This document shows positions 17,392 through 27,312 of a stretch of 64,000 nucleotides of DNA, piece by piece. This stretch comes from Selenomonadaceae bacterium. Lineage in GTDB: Bacteria > Bacillota > Negativicutes > Selenomonadales > Selenomonadaceae. Below the pieces are notes generated by a model that saw nothing but the letters and a program-made list of their open reading frames with translations, was not told where the DNA came from and made no database searches. Numbering within the stretch: position 1 is the stretch's first letter; each line of letters opens with the position of its first letter. Position numbers and translations under genes: made by a program. Location of the stretch: assembly GCA_022786545.1 (NCBI GenBank), contig JALFXV010000100.1, positions 37,353 through 101,352 on the forward strand. Reading direction: 5' to 3'.

Positions 17392-18258
17392 ATGGCACAG
17401 ATTACTGCTGCATTAGTAAAAGAGCTGCGCGAGATTACCGGCGCAGGCATGATGGACTGCAAGAAGGCCCTGGTGGAGTGCGAGGGCGACAAGGACAAGG
17501 CTATTGACTACCTCCGGGAGAAGGGGATTGCCAAGGCTGCCAAGAAGGCCGGCCGCATCGCTTCCGAGGGTGTTGTTGCAGCAGCTGCTGACGGCAGCAC
17601 TGCCTGCATCGTTGAGGTAAACTCCGAGACTGACTTCGTAGCAAAGAACGAGAATTTCCAGAACCTGGTAAAGAAGATTGCCGAGCATATCGTTGCTACC
17701 AAGCCTGCTGACATGGATGCCCTGAATGCATCTGAGCTGGATGGCAAGACTGTTGCCGATGTTATGACCGAGGCTGTTGCTTCCATCGGTGAGAAGCTGT
17801 CCCTCCGCCGTTTTGAGGTTTATACCTCCGAGGATGGCAAGCTGGCTACCTACATCCACATGGGCGGCAAGATCGGTGTTATCGTTGAGCTGTCCGGCGG
17901 TGAGGATGAGCTGGGCAAGGATGTTGCTATGCAGATTGCTGCTGCAAAGCCTCAGTGCATCAGCCGTGCTGATGTTGATGCTGATGCTCTTGCTCATGAG
18001 CGTGAGGTTCTCCGCAAGCAGGCTCTGGAGGAAGGCAAGCCTGAGAAGATTGTTGAGAAGATGGTTGATGGCCGTATCAACAAGTATTACAAGGAAGTAT
18101 GCCTGGTTGAGCAGGAGTTCGTCAAGGATTCCGACAAGAGCATTAAGGATATCCTGGGCGGCGTAGAGGTTCGTCGTTTTGCACGCTTCGAGATGGGCGA
18201 GGGCCTGGAGAAGAAGAACGAGGACTTCGCAGCAGAGGTTGCAGCTCAGATTAAGTAA
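17392..18258 (+). CDS. tsf: Translation elongation factor Ts
   Basis: A 288-residue EF-Ts, the guanine-nucleotide exchange factor of EF-Tu. The N-terminal UBA-like domain [20 protein letters not shown] and [18 protein letters not shown] is followed by the core motif [14 protein letters not shown] 17392 follows GAGGAGGAAAC at ideal spacing; a longer frame to 17374 is not needed. Flanked on both sides by intrinsic terminators, so its level can be set separately from rpsB and pyrH. Confidence 0.98.
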   Translation: MAQITAALVKELREITGAGMMDCKKALVECEGDKDKAIDYLREKGIAKAAKKAGRIASEGVVAAAADGSTACIVEVNSETDFVAKNENFQNLVKKIAEHIVATKPADMDALNASELDGKTVADVMTEAVASIGEKLSLRRFEVYTSEDGKLATYIHMGGKIGVIVELSGGEDELGKDVAMQIAAAKPQCISRADVDADALAHEREVLRKQALEEGKPEKIVEKMVDGRINKYYKEVCLVEQEFVKDSDKSIKDILGGVEVRRFARFEMGEGLEKKNEDFAAEVAAQIK

Positions 18259-18279
18259 GAAATTTTACATGTTTTTCAT

Positions 18280-18314
18280 AAAGAAGAGGACAAGTTATTG
18301 TTCTCTTCTTTTTA
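18280..18314 (+). terminator. Intrinsic terminator between tsf and pyrH
   Basis: AAAGAAGAGGACAA pairs with TTGTTCTCTTCTTT (14 pairs, one G-U) around a short loop, continuing into T residues. A promoter for pyrH-frr downstream was not identified with confidence. Confidence 0.8.
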
Positions 18315-18365
18315 AAAGCGTATAATTGGAGTAGCGTGATATTTTGATAACTAGGAGGGGTTCGA

Positions 18366-19088
18366 GTGGGAGCAGCTAAATACAAGCGTGTTGTCCTGAA
18401 GCTGAGCGGTGAGTCCCTGGCAGGTGACCAGGGCTTTGGCATTAATCCTGCCGTGGTGGAGACTATTGCCAAGCAGATTAAGCGTGTACATGAGGAAGGC
18501 GTTGATGTGGCCATCGTTGTAGGCGGCGGCAATATCTGGCGCGGCCTGTCCGGCAGTGCCAAGGGCATGGACAGGGCTCAGGCTGACTATATGGGCATGC
18601 TGGCAACCTGCATGAATGCACTTGCCATGCAGGACGGATTGCAGCAGGTGGGCGTACCATCCCGTGTGCAGACTGCCATTGAGATGCGCCAGGTGGCAGA
18701 GCCGTATATCCGCGGCAAGGCCATCCGTCACATGGAGAAGGGGCGCGTGGTGATTTTTGGTGCCGGTACCGGCAATCCTTATTTTTCCACTGATACGACT
18801 GCTGCCCTGCGGGCGGCGGAGATCAAGGCGGATGTGATTCTCATGGGCAAGAAGGGCACTGACGGCATCTACGATTCCGACCCGAATAAAAATCCTGATG
18901 CCAAGAAGTTTGACGAGCTGAGCTATTCGGAGATTCTGGCCCGCCGTCTTGCCATCATGGACAGCACTGCCACCAGCCTGTGCATGGACAACGACATTCC
19001 GCTGGTTGTGTTTAACATCGAAGATTATGAGAATATTTACCGGGCAGCTATCGGTGAGGTCATCGGTACTACCGTAGGAGGTAACTGA
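18366..19088 (+). CDS. pyrH: UMP kinase
   Basis: A 240-residue hexameric amino-acid-kinase-fold UMP kinase, making UDP from UMP. Motifs: [29 protein letters not shown], and [18 protein letters not shown]. The start is GTG 18366 preceded by TAGGAGGGG. Three bases separate it from frr, so the two are co-translated. Length and order (tsf-pyrH-frr) match the conserved bacterial cluster. Confidence 0.97.
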   Translation: MGAAKYKRVVLKLSGESLAGDQGFGINPAVVETIAKQIKRVHEEGVDVAIVVGGGNIWRGLSGSAKGMDRAQADYMGMLATCMNALAMQDGLQQVGVPSRVQTAIEMRQVAEPYIRGKAIRHMEKGRVVIFGAGTGNPYFSTDTTAALRAAEIKADVILMGKKGTDGIYDSDPNKNPDAKKFDELSYSEILARRLAIMDSTATSLCMDNDIPLVVFNIEDYENIYRAAIGEVIGTTVGGN

Positions 19089-19090
19089 TT

Positions 19091-19648
19091 TTGGTCAAAG
19101 AAATTATTGCTAACAACGAAGAACGTCTGGATAAGTCTATTGCGGCACTGAAGAGGGAGTTCGGCTCCCTGCGGGCAGGCCGTGCTACTCCGTCCCTTCT
19201 GGACAAGGTAATGGTGGATTATTATGGCACCCCTACCCCTGTGAACCAGGTGGCAAAGGTTTCTGTGCCGGAGCCTCGCATGATCATGATCACCCCTTGG
19301 GAAAAGGGCCTGATGCACGATATTGAGAAGGCCATCATGAAGTCTGATCTGGGGCTTTCCCCTAACTCTGATGGTACTGCTATCCGCCTGTCCATTCCGC
19401 AGCTGACCCAGGAGCGGCGCCAGGAGCTGGTGAAGACCGTGGGCAAGAAGGCTGAGGAGGCAAAGGTTGCCATCCGCAATATCCGCCGTGACGGCAACGA
19501 TGCCATCAAGAAGCTGGAGAAGGCAAAGGAGATTACCGAGGACGAGTCCAAGAAGGGGCAGGAGTCCGTTCAGAAGCTGGTTGACAAGTACATCAAGACT
19601 GTTGATACCCTGAGGGAAGCTAAAGAAAAGGAAATCATGGAGGTCTGA
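19091..19648 (+). CDS. frr: Ribosome recycling factor
   Basis: A 185-residue protein that with EF-G splits post-termination ribosomes. Family motifs: LRAGRATPSLLDKVMVDYYG, PEPRMIMITPWEKG and the C-terminal helix IRNIRRDGNDAIKKLEK. The start is TTG 19091; the GGAGGT ribosome site lies within the last codons of pyrH. Length is exactly typical. Confidence 0.97.
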   Translation: MVKEIIANNEERLDKSIAALKREFGSLRAGRATPSLLDKVMVDYYGTPTPVNQVAKVSVPEPRMIMITPWEKGLMHDIEKAIMKSDLGLSPNSDGTAIRLSIPQLTQERRQELVKTVGKKAEEAKVAIRNIRRDGNDAIKKLEKAKEITEDESKKGQESVQKLVDKYIKTVDTLREAKEKEIMEV

Positions 19649-19688
19649 TGGCGGGCTTTTGCAGCCAGTATTGGAAGGAATGTGTGCT

Positions 19689-19934
19689 ATGAGTGAGGGC
19701 AGCTTGGTGCCTGATGTGGTTGGCCTGCCCTGGGATTTGGCGAAAGGCTTGCTAAATGAGGCACATATAATGTATAATTCAGTTATCACTTATCCAACAA
19801 AGAGTTTTTTTCCTCTGGAGGATAATGGATATTATGTCATCAGGCAGAAAAAGCCTGTTGATGGTGTTTTGGAGATTACACTGGCAGCTCGGCTGCTGAA
19901 GGAGGTGTCTGGTAATGGCTTACAAGATTGGTGA
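19689..19934 (+). CDS. Small PASTA-like domain protein
   Basis: An 81-residue protein. SLVPDVVGLPWDLAKGLLNEA is the classic opening of a PASTA domain, a fold that in kinases and PBPs binds peptidoglycan fragments; the rest gives the expected strands (ITYPTKSFFPLEDNGYYVIR). There is no signal peptide or membrane anchor, so it would be cytoplasmic, which is unusual for the fold. ATG 19689 follows GGAAGGAA. It overlaps the ferredoxin gene by 20 bases. Function unknown; the position next to frr and a ferredoxin suggests a small accessory role. Confidence 0.75.
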   Translation: MSEGSLVPDVVGLPWDLAKGLLNEAHIMYNSVITYPTKSFFPLEDNGYYVIRQKKPVDGVLEITLAARLLKEVSGNGLQDW

Positions 19935-20085
19935 TGAGTGTATTTCTTGCGGTTCCTGTGCAGGTACTTGCCCTGTAGAGGCTATCAGCGAGGGCGAGTC
20001 TCATTATGAGATCAGCGAGGATACTTGCGTTGAGTGCGGTGCCTGCGCAGCAGGTTGCCCTGTAGGTGCTATCGTAGCTCCTTGA
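19915..20085 (+). CDS. 2[4Fe-4S] ferredoxin, clostridial type
   Basis: A 56-residue electron carrier. Two Cys clusters are visible: CISCGSCAGTCP and CVECGACAAGCP, each C-x2-C-x2-C-x3-C-P, symmetrical about the middle as in clostridial ferredoxins. ATG 19915 follows AAGGAGGTG. It overlaps the PASTA-like gene. It could supply electrons to IspG (an Fe-S enzyme encoded in the same run, at 24233), but that link is inference. An intrinsic terminator follows. Confidence 0.95.
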   Translation: MAYKIGDECISCGSCAGTCPVEAISEGESHYEISEDTCVECGACAAGCPVGAIVAP

Positions 20086-20151
20086 TGAATTTTTGTGTGG
20101 CTGGCCGGTGCTTGTGCTGTTCAGGCCCGGCTGTGCCGCGGAGAAACACAC

Positions 20152-20187
20152 GCCCCTCTGAATTTCTTTGGAGGGGCTTATTTTCTT
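20152..20187 (+). terminator. Intrinsic terminator after the ferredoxin gene
   Basis: GCCCCTC (20152-20158) pairs with GAGGGGC (20171-20177), followed by a T-rich stretch (TTATTTTCTT). It separates the rpsB-to-ferredoxin run from uppS, probably with some read-through. Confidence 0.65.
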
Positions 20188-20206
20188 AATACGGGAGGGT
20201 ATCATC

Positions 20207-20992
20207 GTGTGGAAAAAATTGTTTTCTAGCGTGCAGAAGAATGATGATGCTTCGGACAAATCTTATCTTGAGGGATTGACTGAGGATCAGCTGCCACAGC
20301 ATGTGGCTATTATTATGGACGGCAATGGCAGATGGGCTACTGGCCAGGGGCTGATTCGTACTGCCGGTCACAGGGCCGGCGTGAAAACATTGAAAAAAAT
20401 TGTTAAGGCATGCACCGCCCTGGGACTCAATGCCCTGACGGTATATGCGTTTTCTACTGAAAATTGGAAACGGCCTCACGCAGAGGTTGATTTTTTGATG
20501 GATCTTTTCTCTGAGTATCTGGCCAAAGAGATTGACGAGATGGATGAGGATAATGTAAGGATTGACTTTATCGGGCGTACCTGGGAATTGTCCAAGGGGT
20601 TGCAGAAGCAGATTGCAGATGCCAGGCAGCAGACAAAGGACAATACAGGGGTAAAGTTCACTGTCGCCGTGAATTATGGCGGGCAGGATGAGCTGGTGCG
20701 TGCCGTGCAGGAACTGTCTGCCCAGTCTGCCAAAGGGATGATCAAGGCGGATGAGATCACGGCAGAGGATATTGAGCGGCAGCTGGATACCTGCGGCTTG
20801 CCGCCGGTGGACCTGGTTATCCGCACCAGTGGCGATATGCGCCTCAGCAATTTCCTGCTGTGGCAGACGGCATACGCGGAGTTCTGGTTTACGGACACCA
20901 ACTGGCCTGATTTTACGCCGGAGGAGTTTGGCAAAGCATTGTCTGAATATGCTCATCGTGACAGGCGTTTTGGCGGCTTGTCGAAGAAATAA
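20207..20992 (+). CDS. uppS: Undecaprenyl diphosphate synthase
   Basis: A 261-residue cis-prenyltransferase that builds the C55 lipid carrier for peptidoglycan and LPS from isopentenyl diphosphate. The substrate site HVAIIMDGNGRWA, the helix motif LTVYAFSTENWKRP and the C-terminal DLVIRTSGDMRLSNF are present. GTG 20207 follows GGGAGGG; the frame upstream to 20168 runs through the terminator and is discarded. It begins the lipid/isoprenoid run uppS-cdsA-dxr-rseP-ispG. Confidence 0.96.
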   Translation: MWKKLFSSVQKNDDASDKSYLEGLTEDQLPQHVAIIMDGNGRWATGQGLIRTAGHRAGVKTLKKIVKACTALGLNALTVYAFSTENWKRPHAEVDFLMDLFSEYLAKEIDEMDEDNVRIDFIGRTWELSKGLQKQIADARQQTKDNTGVKFTVAVNYGGQDELVRAVQELSAQSAKGMIKADEITAEDIERQLDTCGLPPVDLVIRTSGDMRLSNFLLWQTAYAEFWFTDTNWPDFTPEEFGKALSEYAHRDRRFGGLSKK

Positions 20993-21084
20993 TGATGCCC
21001 TGCTGCCTGGAGGAGAGGTGTGCCGTACAGGTGCCGTGCTTTTGGCTGGCAGCGGGCAAGGCTGTATAATGAGAGGTTATTTGC

Positions 21085-21915
21085 ATGTTAGTTAGGATAA
21101 TTACCGGCATCGTGGGTATCGGCCTGGCTGCTTTTGTCATTCAGGCAGGCGGCACGCTGTTTGCTGTCTGCGGCTTGGTGCTGGCATTGGGTGCCTGGTT
21201 TGAGTATTGTAATGCCTTTGACAAGAAGGGCTATCGCCCTGCCCTGCTGACAGGCGGCTTGTTTGTGGCTGCCATGTGCTATGCTGCCTATGGCGGCCTT
21301 GATACAGGGCTTCTGACCATGCTGTCCCTGGGGACGGTCTTGACCATGTTTTTGATGACTGTGCTGCTGCATGGCTCCTTTAGCGTGCCTTCGGCAGCCG
21401 TTTCGGCAGCCGGTGTGCTTTATCTGGGCATGTCCTTTGCCCACCTGATCGGGCTCCGGGTGATGGAGCACGGCATGGCGCCGGTGGAGACGCAGCTGGG
21501 GGTGCTGGAGCCGGGCTGTGCCCTGATCTGGACGGCACTGATCGGTACCTGGGCCAGTGATACCTTTGCCTATTTTGCCGGTTCTTTTTTAGGTAGGCAC
21601 AAGCTTTGCCCGTCCATCAGCCCCGGCAAGACCGTGGAGGGATTCATAGGCGGCCTCATCGGCACTACTGCCTCCGTGGCAGGGCTGGGGGTGCTGTTCG
21701 GCTTTGATGTGCAGGTGATGGCCGTGCTGGGGCTGTGCATCTGCCTGATTGCCACCCTGGGGGATCTGGTGGAGTCCGTAATGAAGCGCTATGCGGGCAT
21801 CAAGGACTCCGGGCATATCATCCCTGGGCATGGCGGTATCTGGGACAGGTTTGACAGCGTTATTTATACTGTGCCTTTTGTATATTATTTTGTGCAGTTT
21901 GTAGCTTTGAGGTAA
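21085..21915 (+). CDS. cdsA: Phosphatidate cytidylyltransferase
   Basis: A 276-residue integral membrane enzyme making CDP-diacylglycerol from phosphatidate and CTP. At least seven hydrophobic helices are visible; the family signature is the segment from WASDTFAYFAGSFLGR through SISPGKTVEGFIGG, and the C-terminal VMKRYAGIKDSG-IPGHGG ends with the metal-binding aspartate region DRFDS. ATG 21085 follows GAGAGG. Next to dxr in the conserved Firmicute order. Confidence 0.95.
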   Translation: MLVRIITGIVGIGLAAFVIQAGGTLFAVCGLVLALGAWFEYCNAFDKKGYRPALLTGGLFVAAMCYAAYGGLDTGLLTMLSLGTVLTMFLMTVLLHGSFSVPSAAVSAAGVLYLGMSFAHLIGLRVMEHGMAPVETQLGVLEPGCALIWTALIGTWASDTFAYFAGSFLGRHKLCPSISPGKTVEGFIGGLIGTTASVAGLGVLFGFDVQVMAVLGLCICLIATLGDLVESVMKRYAGIKDSGHIIPGHGGIWDRFDSVIYTVPFVYYFVQFVALR

Positions 21916-21921
21916 GGGCTT

Positions 21922-23076
21922 ATGAAAAATTTAATTATTTTGGGCTCCACTGGTTCTATTGGTACCCAGACCCTGGATGTGGTACGGGAGCATCCTGATT
22001 TGTTCCATGTGTCCGTGCTGGTGGCGAACCGCAGTGATGAGCTGCTGGAAAAGCAGATAGAGGAATTTCAGCCGGAACTGGCTGTCTTGTCGGATGAGGT
22101 GGCCTATGGGAGGCTGAAGGAACGTTATCAGGGCAGGACTGAGCTGGCCGGTGGCCGCAGGGCAGTGATTGAGGCGGCGGCTTATCCTGCCGGGGATGTG
22201 GTAGTGACTTCTCTCATGGGCTTTGCCGGGCTGGAGCCTACTATGGCGGCCCTGGAGGCTGGCAAGGATATTGCCCTGGCCAACAAGGAGACGCTGGTGG
22301 TGGCAGGGGAGCTGGTCATGGCCAAGGCCAGGGAACTGGGGCGGGCTATCCTGCCTGTGGACAGCGAGCATTGTGCTCTTTTCCAGTGCCTGCAGGGACA
22401 GGATGTCTCCGCTGTGGAAAAGCTGATTCTGACTGCTTCCGGGGGGCCTTTCCGGGGCAGGAAGGCGGCAGAGTTGACTGAAGTTACTAAAAAGGATGTG
22501 CTGGCGCATCCTACCTGGAATATGGGCCAGAAGATTACGGTAGATTCAGCTTCCTTGGTGAATAAGGGGCTGGAGGTTATTGAGGCACGCTGGCTGTATG
22601 ATGTGGATTATGACAGGATTCAGGTGGTGGTGCATCCTCAGAGCATCGTTCACTCTATGGTGCAGTACCACGATGGCACTGTCATGGCACAGCTGGGCTG
22701 TACGGATATGCGATTGCCAATCCAGTATGCCCTTACTTATCCTGACAGGGTGGCTTCCGGCTTTCCCCGGGTGGATTTTTATGAGCTGGCAAAGCTGACC
22801 TTTGAGAAGCCGGATATGGATACCTTCCGCGGCCTGAAGCTGGCCTTTGAGGCAGGCCGTACAGGGGGGACTATGCCCTGTATCATGAATGGGGCCAACG
22901 AGGTGGCTGTTGAGGCATTTTTGCAGGGCCGGGCAGGCTTTTTGGATATTTACGCCCTGATTGAAAGGGCTATGGCAGCCGGTAATGTTGAGTACCAGCC
23001 TGACCTGGAACAGCTTTTAGCGGCTGATCAATGGGCCAGGAGTTTTACCCTTAGACAGCTGGAAAAGATGAGGTGA
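21922..23076 (+). CDS. dxr: 1-deoxy-D-xylulose-5-phosphate reductoisomerase
   Basis: A 384-residue NADPH-dependent enzyme for the second step of the MEP isoprenoid pathway. LGSTGSIGTQTLDVV is the NADPH site; ALANKETLVVAGELV, PVDSEHCALFQCL and ASGGPFRGRK hold the metal and substrate ligands. Six bases follow cdsA. With ispG in the same run, this supplies the isoprenoid precursors used by uppS. Confidence 0.96.
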   Translation: MKNLIILGSTGSIGTQTLDVVREHPDLFHVSVLVANRSDELLEKQIEEFQPELAVLSDEVAYGRLKERYQGRTELAGGRRAVIEAAAYPAGDVVVTSLMGFAGLEPTMAALEAGKDIALANKETLVVAGELVMAKARELGRAILPVDSEHCALFQCLQGQDVSAVEKLILTASGGPFRGRKAAELTEVTKKDVLAHPTWNMGQKITVDSASLVNKGLEVIEARWLYDVDYDRIQVVVHPQSIVHSMVQYHDGTVMAQLGCTDMRLPIQYALTYPDRVASGFPRVDFYELAKLTFEKPDMDTFRGLKLAFEAGRTGGTMPCIMNGANEVAVEAFLQGRAGFLDIYALIERAMAAGNVEYQPDLEQLLAADQWARSFTLRQLEKMR

Positions 23077-23080
23077 ATTT

Positions 23081-24217
23081 ATGACGACAATTTTGGCGGC
23101 GATTTTTGTTTTCGGCCTTTTGGTGCTGGTGCATGAGCTGGGTCATTTTATGGTGGCAAAGCTGACCGGCATGCGGGTGGATGAGTTCGCTATCGGCTTC
23201 GGGCCGAAGCTGTGGAGCCGCAAATACGGTGAAACTCTGTATGCTATTCGTGCCGTGCCCCTGGGAGGCTTTAACAGGATTGCCGGTATGGATTATGAAA
23301 TCATTGAGCGCATGGGGAATGAGTCTGCGGCAGATGCAGAAGATAGCAGCAGGGACAGCGGCTGGAAGCGCTATGTGCCGTCAGTGGGCAGGGACAATGT
23401 GGTAATGGTGCCTGATGAGGAAGGGGCCGGTGAACGGGCTTATTTCCGCCGTCCTGTCTGGGCCAGGATGATGATGGTTCTGGCGGGTTCCTTCATGAAT
23501 TTTATTCTGCCGCTGTTTATCTTTTTCGGGATTTTTTATTTTTCCGGGGTGGCAACTCCGTCACCGGAGCCGGTCATCGGGGCTGTGATGGCGGAAAAGC
23601 CGGCAGCTATGGCCGGCCTTCGGCAGGGGGACAGGATTCTGACCATTGATGGCAGGGAGGTCACCAAATGGGAAGATATTTCCCAATATATTCAGGGGGC
23701 GGAGGGCAAGCCCTTCAAGCTGACCTATCAGCGGGAAGAAGAGGTGCTGTCCACTACTTTGATACCTGAGGAGGAGCCAAATAGCAAGCGCGTCATTATC
23801 GGCATTACCAGCAGTGCGGATATTTATCAGCCGGGTATTCTGGAAGCGGCAGGACTGGCTGTTCAGAAGGTGGCTTTCGTGCTGATGGCCATGCTGGGTG
23901 CCCTGGCGCAGCTGATACAGGGCACCGGCGCTGCGGAGCTGTCCGGCCCCGTTGGGGTAGCCCAGATGGCTGGCCAGGTGGCCCATCAGGGGATTTTGCC
24001 GCTGCTGAATTTTGCAGCCTTCCTTAGCCTGAACCTGGGGCTCATTAACCTTCTGCCTGTACCGGCCCTGGATGGCGGCCATTTTGTGATGCTGGTGCTG
24101 GAAGGACTCAGGGGCAAGCCATTGGGGCCGAAGGCCATGTATTATATTCAGGCGGCAGGCGTTACCCTGCTGGTATCCCTGATGATATTTACGACATTTA
24201 ATGACCTGATGAAGTAA
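23081..24217 (+). CDS. rseP: Site-2 intramembrane metalloprotease RseP
   Basis: A 378-residue membrane zinc protease. The active site VHELGHFMVAK lies in the first helix, and the second zinc ligand is in LLPVPALDGGHF near residue 330. A PDZ domain occupies about residues 165-235 (AAMAGLRQGDRILTIDGREV). Compared with the usual arrangement, residues about 75-115 carry a polar, acidic stretch (ESAADAEDSSRDSG) before the second helix. It probably cleaves anti-sigma factors or signal-peptide remnants; the substrate here is unknown. Confidence 0.94.
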   Translation: MTTILAAIFVFGLLVLVHELGHFMVAKLTGMRVDEFAIGFGPKLWSRKYGETLYAIRAVPLGGFNRIAGMDYEIIERMGNESAADAEDSSRDSGWKRYVPSVGRDNVVMVPDEEGAGERAYFRRPVWARMMMVLAGSFMNFILPLFIFFGIFYFSGVATPSPEPVIGAVMAEKPAAMAGLRQGDRILTIDGREVTKWEDISQYIQGAEGKPFKLTYQREEEVLSTTLIPEEEPNSKRVIIGITSSADIYQPGILEAAGLAVQKVAFVLMAMLGALAQLIQGTGAAELSGPVGVAQMAGQVAHQGILPLLNFAAFLSLNLGLINLLPVPALDGGHFVMLVLEGLRGKPLGPKAMYYIQAAGVTLLVSLMIFTTFNDLMK

Positions 24218-24232
24218 GTGAGGTTTGGGGAC

Positions 24233-25300
24233 ATGATAGAACGTAAGAAGACTCGCAGGATTTATATTGGCGATGTGGCTATCGGGGATGGCGCGCCGGT
24301 TTCGGTGCAGTCCATGACCAATACTAAGACTACGGATACAGAGGCCACTGTGGCGCAGGTCAATGCCTTGCAGGCGGCAGGCTGCGATATTGTGCGGCTG
24401 GCGGTGCCGGATATGGATGCGGCCATGAATCTTGGCAATATTATCAGGAAGGTGAATGTGCCCCTGGTGGCGGATATTCACTTTGATTACCGCCTGGCGC
24501 TGGAGGCCATCAGGCAGGGAATTTCCGCCCTGCGCCTGAACCCGGGCAATATTGGCGGCGAAGATAATGTAAGGGCTGTGGTGAAAGCAGCCAAGGAGCG
24601 GCACATTCCTATCCGCATCGGCGTCAATGCTGGTTCTCTGGACAAGGTGCTTCTGGCAAAGTACGGTGGCGTAACGGCGGAGGCTCTGGTGGAGTCTGCC
24701 CTGCAGCATGTGAGGATTTTGGAGGCTCAGGAGTTTTATGATCTGAAGATTTCCCTGAAGGCTCATGATGTTCCTTTGACGCTGGAGGCATACAAGCTCA
24801 TGTCGGAAAAGGTGGATTATCCGTTGCATCTGGGCATTACCGAGGCTGGTACGGCACGTACCGGCATGATTAAGTCCGCGGTAGGCATTGGCGCCCTTTT
24901 GGCACAGGGGATTGGCGATACCTTCCGTATTTCCCTCACCGGAGACCCGGTGGTGGAGGTGAAGGTGGCCAACGAGATTTTGAAGTCCCTTGGCATGAAG
25001 GAATACGGCCCTACGCTGATTTCCTGCCCTACCTGCGGCAGGACCTGCATTGATCTGGCCGGTATTGCCGACCAGGTGGAGGAGCGGCTGGCGGACATCA
25101 AGGAACCGATTTCCGTGGCTGTCATGGGATGCGTGGTGAATGGCCCCGGGGAAGCCCGTGGTGCAGATGTGGGCATCGCAGGCGGCAAGGGCGAGGGACT
25201 GGTGTTCCGCAAGGGCGAGATTGTCCGCAAGGTGGCGGAGACCGAGCTGGTAGATGAATTGTTCAAGGAAATAACATCCATTCTGGAGGAGGAAAAATAA
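24233..25300 (+). CDS. ispG: 4-hydroxy-3-methylbut-2-en-1-yl diphosphate synthase
   Basis: A 355-residue 4Fe-4S enzyme of the MEP pathway making HMBPP from MEcPP. Seen: [20 protein letters not shown], the TIM-barrel [16 protein letters not shown] and RLNPGNIGG, and C-terminal cluster ligands [12 protein letters not shown] with [13 protein letters not shown] 24233 is favoured; GTG 24218 is a possible longer start but overlaps the rseP stop and lacks a site. It needs a ferredoxin or flavodoxin donor. Confidence 0.96.
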   Translation: MIERKKTRRIYIGDVAIGDGAPVSVQSMTNTKTTDTEATVAQVNALQAAGCDIVRLAVPDMDAAMNLGNIIRKVNVPLVADIHFDYRLALEAIRQGISALRLNPGNIGGEDNVRAVVKAAKERHIPIRIGVNAGSLDKVLLAKYGGVTAEALVESALQHVRILEAQEFYDLKISLKAHDVPLTLEAYKLMSEKVDYPLHLGITEAGTARTGMIKSAVGIGALLAQGIGDTFRISLTGDPVVEVKVANEILKSLGMKEYGPTLISCPTCGRTCIDLAGIADQVEERLADIKEPISVAVMGCVVNGPGEARGADVGIAGGKGEGLVFRKGEIVRKVAETELVDELFKEITSILEEEK

Positions 25301-25302
25301 AA

Positions 25303-27012
25303 TTGCGTACTACTAATCTTTATGCACCTACATTACGGGAGACTCCGGCTGAAGCGGAGGTCAGGAGCCATCAGCTCATGCTGCGTGCCGGCATGATCAG
25401 GAAGGCTGCCGGCGGCCTTTATACCTATCTGCCTCTGGCGTGGCGTACTATCAAGAAGATTGAGCAGATTATCCGGGAGGAAATGGACGAGGCTGGCGGC
25501 CAGGAGATTTCCATGCCGATTGTGCAGCCGGCGGAAATCTGGCAGGAAAGCGGCCGCTGGAGCGTGTATGGTGATGAGATGTTCCGGGTGCGTGACCGTC
25601 ATGGCCGCCAGTTCTGCCTGGGGCCTACCCATGAGGAAATGGTGACTACCCTGGTGCGTGACGAAGTGCGTTCTTACAAGCAGCTGCCTTTGATGCTGTA
25701 TCAGATTCAGAATAAGTATCGTGATGAAATCCGTCCCCGCTTTGGCCTGATGCGTGGCCGTGAGTTTATCATGAAGGACTTGTATTCCTTTGACAAGGAC
25801 GAGGAAGGCATGAATCTCTCTTATAAGAAGATGTATGATGCCTACACCCGCATCTATACCCGCATGGGGCTGGATTTCCGCCCTGTAGAGGCTGATAACG
25901 GTGCTATCGGCGGCGGCCATTCCCATGAGTTCACTGTGCTGGCAGCAGCCGGTGAGTCCAACATCGCTTACTGTGACAGCTGTGACTATGCAGCCAGCGA
26001 TGAAAAGGCGGAGCTGAATGTCATCAAGGCAGCAGAGGAAGAAATTAAGCCCCTTGAGAAAGTGGCAACCCCTGAGGCCCACACCATTGAGCTGGTGGCA
26101 GAGTGCCTGAACCTGCCGCTGGAAAAGTGCATCAAGGCAGTGGCCTTCCAGACGGATACTGATGAGCTGGTGCTGGCATTTGTCCGCGGTGACCATGAGG
26201 TAAATGATGTAAAGGTCATTAACCTTATCGAAGGCGCTATCGAGCTCAGGATGGCTGACGAGGCCGTAATTGAGGCGGCTGGCGGCTGCCCTGGCTTCAT
26301 GAGCCCTATGGGCATCAAGGAGGGCACCAGGATTATTGTGGACCAGACTGTCATGGAGATGTATAACGCCTGTGCTGGTGCCAACGAAAAGGATATGCAC
26401 TACATCAACGTAAATCCTAGACGCGATTTCCAGGATGTAGTTGTGGCTGATATCCGCATGGTAAAAGCAGGGGACATCTGCCCTCGCTGCGGCGGCACCA
26501 TCAAGATGACCAGGGGCATCGAGGCTGGACAGGTCTTTACCCTGGGCACCAAGTATTCCAAGGCCCTGGGAGCCACCTTCCTGGACGAGAATGGCAGGGA
26601 GCAGCCGATGGTCATGGGCTGCTACGGCATCGGCGTAGGGCGTACTATGGCGGCTGCCGTGGAGCAGAACAATGATGAGAACGGCATCATCTGGCCGAAG
26701 GCTATTGCACCGTTTGAGGCGGTTGTGGTGCCGGTCAATGCCAAGAACGAGGAGCAGCTGCAGCTGGCTGAGTCCATCTATGCAGACCTGAAAAAGGCAG
26801 GGGTGGATGTGCTTCTTGATGACCGCAAGGACCGTGCCGGTGTCAAGTTCAAGGATGCAGACCTGATTGGCTATCCGCTGCGCATCACTGTAGGCCCGAA
26901 GGCCGTGGCAGAGGATGTGGTGGAGCTGAAAATCCGCCGCAGCGGCGAGACAGTCACCGCTGGCAAGGCCGATGCTGTGCAGAAGGCCCTTGAGCTTCTT
27001 GAGGGATTATAA
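25303..27012 (+). CDS. proS: Prolyl-tRNA synthetase, bacterial type
   Basis: A 569-residue class II synthetase. Motif 1/2 regions ([59 protein letters not shown]) surround the active site; the YbaK-like editing insert is at about residues 240-390; the C-terminal anticodon-binding domain has [20 protein letters not shown]. Start TTG 25303 follows GGAGGAGG. The insert marks it as the bacterial, not the archaeal-like, form. Confidence 0.97.
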   Translation: MRTTNLYAPTLRETPAEAEVRSHQLMLRAGMIRKAAGGLYTYLPLAWRTIKKIEQIIREEMDEAGGQEISMPIVQPAEIWQESGRWSVYGDEMFRVRDRHGRQFCLGPTHEEMVTTLVRDEVRSYKQLPLMLYQIQNKYRDEIRPRFGLMRGREFIMKDLYSFDKDEEGMNLSYKKMYDAYTRIYTRMGLDFRPVEADNGAIGGGHSHEFTVLAAAGESNIAYCDSCDYAASDEKAELNVIKAAEEEIKPLEKVATPEAHTIELVAECLNLPLEKCIKAVAFQTDTDELVLAFVRGDHEVNDVKVINLIEGAIELRMADEAVIEAAGGCPGFMSPMGIKEGTRIIVDQTVMEMYNACAGANEKDMHYINVNPRRDFQDVVVADIRMVKAGDICPRCGGTIKMTRGIEAGQVFTLGTKYSKALGATFLDENGREQPMVMGCYGIGVGRTMAAAVEQNNDENGIIWPKAIAPFEAVVVPVNAKNEEQLQLAESIYADLKKAGVDVLLDDRKDRAGVKFKDADLIGYPLRITVGPKAVAEDVVELKIRRSGETVTAGKADAVQKALELLEGL

Positions 27013-27132
27013 TACTTTTATAGTATACAAATATTGTAAGTGGTAATCTGCCTTCACAAACGCCTAAGGGTTATGTGAGAGTAGTTCACTCTGTATCTTT
27101 GTCGTATCGTAGCAGCTGTGTGTATGTGGACA

Positions 27133-27272
27133 GCGGCATGGCGGTGTCAGGTACAGGCATTGAGACGCGCCTCGGTACTTAGCGATTCGCAAGCGTTAGC
27201 GCAGCGAGAGCTTAGTACCGCTAGGCGTGGATAATAGCGAGAGCGTGCCTGACCTGACATTGTCATGCCGCC
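27133..27272. repeat. Structured intergenic repeat, copy 1
   Basis: A 140-base element in a 348-base gap between proS and yceD. The outer arms pair: GCGGCATG, then TGTCAGGT, then CAGGC on the left match GCCTG, ACCTGACA and CATGCCGC on the right. Inside, CGGTACTTAGC pairs with GCTTAGTACCG around a GC-rich loop with AGCG-type repeats. A related core occurs, inverted, at the window end. It may act as a terminator for proS. Bases 27013-27132 hold nothing recognisable. Confidence 0.75.
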
Positions 27273-27312
27273 ATAATGCCACAATAAAAAATATCCTGTC
27301 AAGAACTTTTAC

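Noticed and set aside
27133-27272. Integron attC site
   Set aside because: The hairpin is attC-sized, but the GTTRRRY/RYYYAAC boundary boxes are missing and no integrase or cassette array is present.
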